The notes under the pieces were generated by a model. It was not told the DNA's origin. It did not search any database and worked only from the letters and a program-made list of their open reading frames with translations. Below, in pieces: positions 58,001-64,000 of a DNA stretch of 64,000 nucleotides. The first letter of the stretch is position 1. Each line of letters begins with the position of its first letter. The position numbers and the translations under genes were made by a program. Location: assembly GCA_963676655.2 (NCBI GenBank), contig CAXXKX010000002.1:1426001-1490000 (forward strand), read 5' to 3'. This DNA is from G963676655 sp963676655. GTDB lineage: Bacteria > Verrucomicrobiota > Lentisphaeria > Victivallales > Victivallaceae.

Positions 58001-60689
58001 GACCGATGCGTTAGGCAATCGCACCACTTACGAATATGACGCTGCCGGACGTCAGACCAAAGTCACTGACGCGCTTGGCCGTGAAACCAGATTTGAATAC
58101 GACGCCATGGGCCGCAGAGTTAAAACCATCTTTGCCGACAACACCAGCGCGAGCGTAGTCTATAACACCCTCGGCCAGAAAATCCGTGAAACCGATCAAT
58201 CCGGTATCTCCACCGAGTTTGAATATGACGCCATGGGCCGCCTCGCCAAAGTCATCAAGCCGGAAGTTACCGACGCCAACGGCACTAAGGTCAAACCCGC
58301 TTGGAGCTACAGCTATAACATCTACGGCAACCTTGCCAAAATCACCGACCCCAAAGGTCGTGAAACTACCTTTACCTATGACCAGTATGGCCGTCAACTG
58401 ACCCGCAACCTGCCGATGGGCCAGAGCGAGAGCCAGGAATTTAATACCCTCGGTCAGACCGTCAAGAAGACTGACTTCAAGGGGCAGGTCACCGAGTTTA
58501 TCTATGATAGTTTAGGCCGAGTCGAAACCAAAAATCTTTACGCCGCCGGCTCCTCCTCTGCCGGTGAAACCGTCCAGGTCGTCTATGACGACCTTGGCCG
58601 TCAAAAAGAGATCACAGAAGTTAGAGGCACTACAACCTTTACCTATGATATCGAAGGTCAGGTTACGCAGGTTGTTAAGCCTGAAGGAACTATCAACTAT
58701 AAATACGACCCAGTCACTGGACGTAAAATGGAGACATCAACTGCCCACAGCAAACAGTCATACACTTATGACGAATTGGGCAGACTCAAGACCGTAACCG
58801 TCAACAAACGCGACGGAGCCGACCTGGCTACCCCGGAGGTTACCACCTACAGCTATACTGAGGTCGGTTCTCGTGCCGGGATGACGCTGCCGAACGGCAA
58901 TACTACCCAATATACCTACAGTAACTTGAACCGTCTTACTAACCTGACCAACAAAAACAGTTCCGGCGATATCCTGTCAAGTTATACTTACACCTTAGCC
59001 TCAAACGGCAGACGTACCGGAGTAGCGGAACAAAGAAGAGAACAAGACAACAGCCTATCCACTACAAACATAGCCTACACCTTCGACAAAATGAACCGTT
59101 TGGTCAATGAGGCATCGACATCTACTGTTACGGCCCTGAATTATTCCAATGCTTATGCCTACGACATCAACGGAAACCGTCTGCAAAAGACCTGTACAAC
59201 CGGCGGCGCAACCGAGACGATTAACTACACATATAACGATAACGACCAGTTGACATTTGAAGACTCGGACGTTAAAGTAGATATATCGTATCAATACGAT
59301 ACGAATGGTTGTTTGATAACCAAGACCTCCACCGAGGAAAGCGCGGTCTACGCCTACGGTCTGAATGGCCGCATGTCCAATGCAGTGATTTCACGCAAGG
59401 AAGAAGGCCAAACCGTAACTGTCAATAATAGTTACATTTACGATCAGTCCGGCATCCGGGTAAAATCCAGCGGCACTATTAACGGCGCAGCCGTAAATCG
59501 AGTATTCTTGACCGAATCAGGCTTTACCGGTTATGCTCAAATCCTTGAAGAAGCAACTCAATCCGGAGCCGCTCCGATAAAGTCCTATGTTTTAGGTGAC
59601 GACGTATTATCTCAAACCGTCAATGGCGTAACCAGTCACTTGATGTATGACGGTCATGGCTCAACTAGATTATTGGCAGATACAGCAGGCGCCATAAGCA
59701 ACACTTACGACTTTGACGCCTATGGTATAATGATTGGCGGTAATCCGGGTGTGACTAATCCTGCTGCAACCGACTTGCTCTACTCCGGCGAAAAGTATGA
59801 TTGCGGCCTCCAAATGCAGTACTTACGTGCTCGTTACTATGACCAAAATACCGGCCGTTTCAACGCTCTTGATCCATTTGCAGGTAATTATTCTGACCCG
59901 CAGAGCCTACATAAGTATAATTATTGCCATAGTGATCCGGTCAATGGCATTGACCCAACTGGGGAATTCAGTATAAGTGGAATATTTAGTATATTTAGAA
60001 TGATTTTTACGGCTGTAGCTATGATTGCTCCAATGTTTGTCATGCTCGCGGCAGGAAATCGTATCGCTAGAGAAAATCGTCCTTCTGATGCTTTTGTTGC
60101 ATCATTCTCTGCATCATATTTGTTTAAATTACTTTACGCCAATATGGGTGTAGGACCTGAATTCACATATGACCTATTATACATAAAATCATTAGGGAGA
60201 TGGCAAGATTATTATTCTTTTGGTGGTAGTGTTGGAGTAGCTGGAGGCGGAATAGGGTTAGAAGCTGGGCCTGTATGGAATGTTAATAAAGTTGAAGATT
60301 ATTCAGGACACTTCATTTCTTGTGCGTTGGGAGCTTCTCCGGTAGCCACAAAGCTTGTACCCATTTCTGGATTAAATAGCTTTGGAGGAGCACTCTCATA
60401 TTTCTTTTCTCCGACTGCTTCTTCGAATGGCAGGGCCGCAGTTGGTTTAAAATTGGGTCCTATAGCAGCAAGTGGTTTATTCACTTATTCAGCAACTTAC
60501 AGCTATTACTTTGCAGGAGGTCCTTTTTCTGTAGGGAAAAAAATGCTTAAATGGTTTAATGATAATTTAAAGCCCCCGAAAGAAGATACTGTATCTTTCT
60601 ATTTAGATTTTATTGAAAAAATGGGTCCGTTAATTTATCAGTTTAAGGATAAATTCACAAGCCCTCCATCTCCTGTAATATACTTGTAA
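55092..60689 (+). CDS. rhsB: RHS/YD-repeat protein with membrane-active tip, main part
   Basis: 1865 codons after the amber stop; the ATG at 55092 is only the first methionine and has no ribosome-binding site. Ig-like domains run to ~residue 280. The RHS entry follows (GQLGFSQQDLIIPVGGMPLSVIRTYNS), with YD repeats over ~570-1500 and the core YLRARYYDQNTGRFNALDPF...YCHSDPVNGIDPTGE ending near residue 1625. This core type differs from the rhsA family. The ~240-residue tip is AT-rich compared with the GC-rich barrel. It begins with a strong hydrophobic segment (IFSIFRMIFTAVAMIAPMFVMLAAG) and then a glycine-rich region (GGSVGVAGGGIGLEAGP), suggesting membrane insertion or pore formation. The two-TM immunity candidate at 60918 fits this. 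Confidence 0.8.
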   Translation: MISDSGVLNVTLNADDDTAVKNIKLYIDGSLLAQNSDAAILTHNLNTFNLTDGSHTLTAQALDAAGNVSDTASLPFTLSGAISNFKVTPQIATVGNSTVTVSANLRSSGNWTLSFNGPAAISSFSGSGTVVSHSFDASQYADGAYTVKLAVDNVTAQPERTFNIDLVLNKPVADIANIEESQVIRDGLFELKGTADDADVTDAVSYKVLVRDQDTYEVIADVTPQPVDASGYHVGRVVNASLGTLDFTMLKNNSYTLQLEVKGGADTVTAEVDFALNSQLKVGQLGFSQQDLIIPVGGMPLSVIRTYNSLNVAKPGDFGYGWTWALKDVDMKIGGYRDSYVPVGESEPVSIRAGGPRNIDITLPDGTRTTFTFSIEPNGRYFEYEGLWTASPGVKATLKPLDSNILYAMPGFDPYWADGDPRLPMDSFEFSGFILTTKDGTQYKIEREDLGDHAILTDEGATVYVNVYGKGSLKRITQRSGDTIDFSDDKIEHFNPQGVKTRSIVFTRNAEGLINAIHDPENLDANGDPIGYAKFTYEYDANKNLIKVNKLKDRTTGEYLTTQFLYETVGRPHFISSIKDARGKTPMLCEYDDSGRLTATVDADGNRIEMQHDLTGKSETVFDRAGNPTVHTYDTRGNVTSTTNAHGYTTTRTYDANNNELTVTNPLGHTTSYTYDGNNNRTSVTDPLGNKSTFTYDAYGNQLTSTDPLGHKTTNTYDGSGNLLTTTNALGQTTTNVYTDGNLTATYDVNGDLVSSFGYDGSGNMTSSTDRNNVTRNFSYDPNGKQTGSTFTWTDQNGTLGTKTLTTQTIYNAADQVVKTIDPEGNESTTVYNEIEKPVQSTDKLGNTTTTVYDDRGNVIETQYADGTVSRTVYDIMGRGYLTQDRHVPGATANGSRSIYDAVGRVIRSERLEDVKVTVSGNSITLDSVGAVISSTSSTFDAAGRVLVSTDAEGNQTKYEYDAAGRSLATTDALGNRTTYEYDAAGRQTKVTDALGRETRFEYDAMGRRVKTIFADNTSASVVYNTLGQKIRETDQSGISTEFEYDAMGRLAKVIKPEVTDANGTKVKPAWSYSYNIYGNLAKITDPKGRETTFTYDQYGRQLTRNLPMGQSESQEFNTLGQTVKKTDFKGQVTEFIYDSLGRVETKNLYAAGSSSAGETVQVVYDDLGRQKEITEVRGTTTFTYDIEGQVTQVVKPEGTINYKYDPVTGRKMETSTAHSKQSYTYDELGRLKTVTVNKRDGADLATPEVTTYSYTEVGSRAGMTLPNGNTTQYTYSNLNRLTNLTNKNSSGDILSSYTYTLASNGRRTGVAEQRREQDNSLSTTNIAYTFDKMNRLVNEASTSTVTALNYSNAYAYDINGNRLQKTCTTGGATETINYTYNDNDQLTFEDSDVKVDISYQYDTNGCLITKTSTEESAVYAYGLNGRMSNAVISRKEEGQTVTVNNSYIYDQSGIRVKSSGTINGAAVNRVFLTESGFTGYAQILEEATQSGAAPIKSYVLGDDVLSQTVNGVTSHLMYDGHGSTRLLADTAGAISNTYDFDAYGIMIGGNPGVTNPAATDLLYSGEKYDCGLQMQYLRARYYDQNTGRFNALDPFAGNYSDPQSLHKYNYCHSDPVNGIDPTGEFSISGIFSIFRMIFTAVAMIAPMFVMLAAGNRIARENRPSDAFVASFSASYLFKLLYANMGVGPEFTYDLLYIKSLGRWQDYYSFGGSVGVAGGGIGLEAGPVWNVNKVEDYSGHFISCALGASPVATKLVPISGLNSFGGALSYFFSPTASSNGRAAVGLKLGPIAASGLFTYSATYSYYFAGGPFSVGKKMLKWFNDNLKPPKEDTVSFYLDFIEKMGPLIYQFKDKFTSPPSPVIYL

Positions 60690-60917
60690 ACTGTTATAAA
60701 TCTAAACAATAAATCAAGTGTTTTTTGTTTATCCACAAAACTCTTTTCCAAGGATGGAATAAGAACGACATTTGGAAAAGATGATAAACACTGAAGTTTG
60801 CGTTGATTCTTCGTATTAACATCAATGCTATAAAAATGAAGGAACAAAAAAGACTCATAAAATATTCTAATTTAAAGTCAATTTTATTGATTATATCCAT
60901 AATTTCAGGAGAATAAT

Positions 60918-61232
60918 ATGAAAACAGATAAATTGGTGAAGCTATTTACAAAAGGTTATATATTATTAGGAATCGGGGCTATCTCTTTTATCACTATATC
61001 AATTATGGCATATGTTATTGGTGATCCTAAAAGTATAACAAGCGATAAAAATGCCATTGGCGTACAAAAAGGTTATATGACATATATTGAAAAGCCAAAA
61101 TATGATTTGTACATGAAAACGGTTCAGATTATTCATGCAATTGGTTTTATCTGCACTGCATTAGGCACAGTTATTTATTTAAAATCGAAGAGCGGTAGGA
61201 GAACAGCGAGTTCAATGCGAGAAAAATACTAA
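60918..61232 (+). CDS. Two-TM membrane protein, candidate immunity for the rhsB tip
   Basis: 104 residues with two hydrophobic helices (~13-36 and ~74-92) joined by a ~35-residue loop. Well placed AGGAGA (60907-60912). It is the first gene after rhsB, separated by a 228-base AT-rich gap without genes. Small integral membrane immunity proteins are typical partners of pore-forming tips. The last residues (GRRTASSMREKY) are encoded by the array box AGCGAGTTCAATGCGA, the same feature seen at ends of two genes in the rhsA array. Confidence 0.6.
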   Translation: MKTDKLVKLFTKGYILLGIGAISFITISIMAYVIGDPKSITSDKNAIGVQKGYMTYIEKPKYDLYMKTVQIIHAIGFICTALGTVIYLKSKSGRRTASSMREKY

Positions 61233-61497
61233 TGATGTGATGGGGGTCACACCGATGTGATGGGGTGTGATGGGGCGTCCTATGCAAAAAAACGATTCAC
61301 GAAAGTGACGGACAAGTGACGGATTGACAGAGGGTAAAAAAGGATATTTGCGAGTCAACAAAATGAGTAATTTTTGAAAAATTACGATTCAAAAATCGAA
61401 ATCAGCAGTCGTAAATGCTTGATTTTGTGTTGATTGACAATAAGTGCCCAGCCGGAATAATCCGGAAAAATAGCAGGATTAATGTTTTGGTACCAGA
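61233..61497. repeat. Short GGGGTCACACC / GATGTGATGGGG repeats and AT-rich spacer
   Basis: At 61234-61275 GATGTGATGGGG occurs twice around GGGGGTCACACC, the same core as in the 22.1-22.6 kb minisatellite. GTGACGGACAAGTGACGGATTGACAG follows. The rest to 61497 is AT-rich with no gene. Confidence 0.5.
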
Positions 61498-61857
61498 TTA
61501 CGCCGCATCCCGGTAGTAATACCTGAGCAACCCGCCAAGTCGTTCGGAACATTTGATTTTGCCTCCTGGCTTACCGACATGCTCAGTCGGAAACGGAATG
61601 GTATTATCAATGCCCTGATGATTACGTTCAAAATTGTAATGTTCGACGTAATTTGAAACAGCTTTACGCAGGGATTTTTCTCCAATCAAAATGAGATTGT
61701 TCAAGCATTCCGATTTTATGCTGAGGACAAATCTTTCAGCGTAGGCATTCAAGTTTGGAGAGCGTGGCGGAAGCCGTATCGGCCTGATGCCGACGGATTC
61801 CATTATTTCGTCAAACTGCAAAGTATATTTGCCGTCGCGGTCATGGATCGATGAAGG
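61498..61857 (-). pseudogene. C-terminal fragment of an integrase-core (IS3/IS481-like) transposase
   Basis: On the minus strand the frame enters at about 61857 with SSIHDRDGKYTLQFDEIMES, containing the second catalytic Asp of the DDE integrase core. It continues through RSPNLNAYAERFVLSIKSECLNNLIL (catalytic Glu in NAYAERF) and the NYVEHYNFERNHQGID end. The first catalytic Asp and the whole N-terminal part are missing, cut just before the ribosome-binding site of the next gene. Ends without recognisable terminal repeats. Confidence 0.8.
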
Positions 61858-61866
61858 AGGTAAGTG

Positions 61867-62595
61867 ATGATAAAAAAAAATAAGTTATTACTATTAGCGC
61901 TCTTAACTATGTTGTTACTTTGTATAGTTTTTATATGTATTCATCTATATAGTAACAATGATATTGTGGGCTTTAGGTATCCGATTGATTTTCAACGGGG
62001 AGAGATTAAAGAAAAAGTTTTACAAAATGGTGTACTTACAGAAAAGTATTGTTATTATATTTCTGATGATGAAAAAGAAGTTAAGCATGGAATATACAGA
62101 CGATTCAGCCAAACTTATAATAAAATTATTACTGATGCTGTTTATGTTGATGGAAAAGAGCATGGCCTGTGTATTACATTTGGATATTTTCCAAAATTCA
62201 AGTCATATAGAATATTTAATAACGGGGTTGTCATCTCATCTTATACCGTTATTAATGGAAAAAAGGTTTCTTTTTTTAATTATAAAAATGATGAGCCTTA
62301 TAACGGAACAAGTTGGATATATAGTACAGGATTAGGATCAAAAGGGTTTGAAATACGAGAATGTCAAATAATTACATACAAAGATGGTAAAATAGTAAAG
62401 CGACAGGAAAGTGACTTCCACGGAAATATTTTACCGGAAGGCAAAACAATTGAGGGTAAAACATTAGCCGAATGTTTGGACAAAGATGAATTAGAAGAAT
62501 TAAAAAAGATCAATGAAAAATGGAGAAAAGAAAAATTGGAGAAAAAAAAGTTGGAGCAAAAGAAAGATTTGAATAGCAAAGAAATCCCCAAGTAA
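61867..62595 (+). CDS. Membrane-anchored MORN/YwqK-like protein, candidate immunity
   Basis: 242 residues from the ATG at 61867, preceded by a perfect AAGGAGG (61854-61860). An N-terminal hydrophobic anchor (LLLLALLTMLLLCIVFICIHLY) precedes MORN-2-type repeats (KHGIYRRF, GKEHGLCITFGYF, YRIFNNGVVISSYTVINGKK) and a lysine/glutamate-rich coiled-coil tail (~205-240). YwqK-type MORN proteins are known as immunity/antitoxin partners of polymorphic toxins. It lies immediately before the head of cassette B1, in the immunity position of a cassette whose RHS part has been deleted, probably with the transposase remnant. Confidence 0.6.
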   Translation: MIKKNKLLLLALLTMLLLCIVFICIHLYSNNDIVGFRYPIDFQRGEIKEKVLQNGVLTEKYCYYISDDEKEVKHGIYRRFSQTYNKIITDAVYVDGKEHGLCITFGYFPKFKSYRIFNNGVVISSYTVINGKKVSFFNYKNDEPYNGTSWIYSTGLGSKGFEIRECQIITYKDGKIVKRQESDFHGNILPEGKTIEGKTLAECLDKDELEELKKINEKWRKEKLEKKKLEQKKDLNSKEIPK

Positions 62596-62604
62596 TATAA
62601 AACG

Positions 62605-62663
62605 CTGAAATTTCAGCGAGTTGTTTGACAATTTTTCAAGGTTTTCGCGTGGTTTGTGGTTGA
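62605..62663 (+). repeat. Reduced cassette leader before B1
   Basis: CAGCGAG-TTGTTTGACA-TTTTTC (62613 on) combines the CAGCGAGTT box with the TTGTTTGACAGTTTTGCG stretch of the A2 and A4 leaders. RHS homology begins directly after a TGA at 62661-62663. Confidence 0.5.
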
Positions 62664-64000
62664 GCTGATCAATTAACCGGTCGTAAAATTAAGACATGGA
62701 CTCCGAAAAGTGAGCAATCCTATGAATATGACGAACTCGGCAGACTTAAAAAGGTTACTGTACTCAAACGCAACGGAATAGAATTGACCAATCCTGAAGA
62801 ATTTGTGTACAATTATACGGAGGTCAGTACACGTAAAAGCGTAGTGTTACCGAATGGAATAATAACCAATTATACTTACAATGCTTTAAATATGCTGACT
62901 AAAATTACTCATAAAAATACGACAGGTAAAATATTGGCCAATTATGAGTATAATCTTGCACCCGATGGGCATAGAACCTCAATCAATGAAACTCGTCTTG
63001 AAAGCGATGATTCATACTCCGCAACAGAAATAGCATATACCTATGATAATCTTAATCGGTTAACTAAAGAGACTTCAACGTCTACTGTCTCAAACCTTAA
63101 CTTCAGTAATCAATATGTATATGATGCAAATGGAAATAGAATTCAGAAATTATGCACTGTTGGAGGAGCGGCTGAGACCATCAACTATACATATAACAAC
63201 AACGATCAGTTGACAACCGAGAATTCAAGTGCTAAAGGTATAACAAATTATCAGTATGATGCCAACGGAAGCTTAATAAGTAAAGTAAACAATGATGAAT
63301 CCAATACGTTTACATATAATTTACATAACCGTCTTGCAACTGCTTCTATTCAAAGAACAGAAGAAGGACAAATGGTTAACATTACCGGAAATTATACATA
63401 TGACCAATTTGGCATTAGAGTCAAATCTGAAACAACGTTAAACAGCAATTCTCAAAATAGAATATTTTTGATTGATAATATGAACTTTACAGGATATGCT
63501 CAAATTTTTGAAGAAGCCTCAAATGTTGGTGGATCTCTGACCAATAGCTACGTTATTGGAGATGATATTTTATCTCAGGAAACATCCGAAGGAGTTAAGC
63601 ACTTTCTCTATGACGGACATGGTAGTTCGAGATTATTGGCGGATGCAAATGGTTCGATAACCGACCAATATTCATTCGATGCTTACGGCGTTATGTTGGG
63701 TGGAAATCCAACAGCAGTAAATCCTGCCGCAACAGATTTATTGTACTCAGGCGAACAGTTTGATGTTGGACTACAACAGCAGTACTTACGTGCAAGGTAC
63801 TACGATCAAAATAATGGAATATTTAACCGCGTTGACCCATTCTCTGGCGACTTACGGGAACCGCAGTCTTTAAACAAATATACATATTGCCATAGTAATC
63901 CTGTAAACGGCATTGATCCTACTGGTGAAAGCTTGATAAAAGAACTAGTAGTAATGGCAATTAAAGATATTTTGTTTGACAAAGGGATGGGGGTCACACC
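62664..64000 (+). CDS. RHS orphan cassette B1 (rhsB family), runs off the right edge
   Basis: Open without a stop from codon 62664 to the window end. It starts in homology to rhsB around its TGRKMETSTAHSKQSYTYDELGR region (rhsB near 58713), without start codon or ribosome-binding site, immediately after an in-frame TGA. YD repeats match rhsB at moderate identity (YEYDELGRLKKVTVLKRNGI; SNQYVYDANGNRIQKLC). The core YLRARYYDQNNGIFNRVDPF...YCHSNPVNGIDPTGE ends near 63930, and only ~23 residues of the tip are visible. The last bases, GGGGGTCACACC, are the repeat core seen elsewhere, so the tip may be interrupted. It is more AT-rich than rhsB. Confidence 0.75.

Noticed and set aside
1..64000. tRNA, rRNA or known riboswitch
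   Set aside because: No cloverleaf, rRNA motif or recognisable riboswitch core was found by eye on either strand; a covariance search would be needed to exclude small RNAs.

Overview
The window looks like a chromosomal segment of a Gram-negative bacterium of the Verrucomicrobiota/Lentisphaerota (PVC) group, probably Victivallales-like. This is an inference from gene content, not a match. The clues are a GntR-LacI-type regulator next to a prepilin-type H-X9-DG protein, a DUF5696-like glycosidase, large sodium:solute symporters, secreted right-handed beta-helix proteins with type-3 calcium repeats, and outsized secreted RHS/YD-repeat proteins. No tRNA, rRNA or CRISPR array was found.

Region 1 (1-13.1 kb): after the tail of a membrane protein, a tight operon encodes a duplicated secreted beta-helix protein (718-3651), a secreted protein with an NTF2-like start (3679-5382), a complete 2348-residue RHS protein with a signal peptide (5379-12425, called rhsA here) and a lipoprotein that is its likely immunity protein (12442-13056).

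Region 2 (13.1-34.9 kb) is the most unusual part. It is a head-to-tail array of truncated RHS cassettes (A1-A5, plus the leader of a lost A6). Four of the five (A1, A3, A4, A5) enter homology with rhsA at or just before codon 1595; A2 joins about seven codons later. Each carries the last ~500 residues of the RHS barrel, the core motif, a different C-terminal toxin tip, and one or two candidate immunity genes. The tips include two alleles of a His-Cys (caspase-like) domain, a Hint domain plus a 69-residue tip, an HExxH metalloprotease-like tip and two cysteine-rich unknowns. Cassettes are separated by a conserved ~180-bp leader (A1, A2, A4, A5, A6) or a G-rich minisatellite (A3). Most lack a credible start, so the array resembles a silent library from which the expressed rhsA could exchange its toxin by homologous recombination. 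Two near-identical IS66 copies in opposite orientation sit in it: one splits A2 with a perfect 8-bp target duplication, the other replaces A6 and ends the array.

Region 3 (34.9-51.8 kb) is a carbohydrate-utilisation locus on the + strand: GntR/LacI-type regulator, pseudopilin, two tandem clan GH-A glycoside hydrolases with a gene-conversion tract, a DUF5696-like protein, a decayed QueG-like pseudogene, an SSS transporter and a GH3 beta-glycosidase.

Region 4 (51.8-64 kb) starts with a broken transposase that has removed the 5' end of a second, unrelated RHS gene (rhsB, to 60689). rhsB is also interrupted by one amber codon. It is followed by a two-TM immunity candidate, a transposase remnant, a MORN-like membrane-anchored protein, and another startless RHS cassette (B1) that runs off the right edge. 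This is a second array of the same design.
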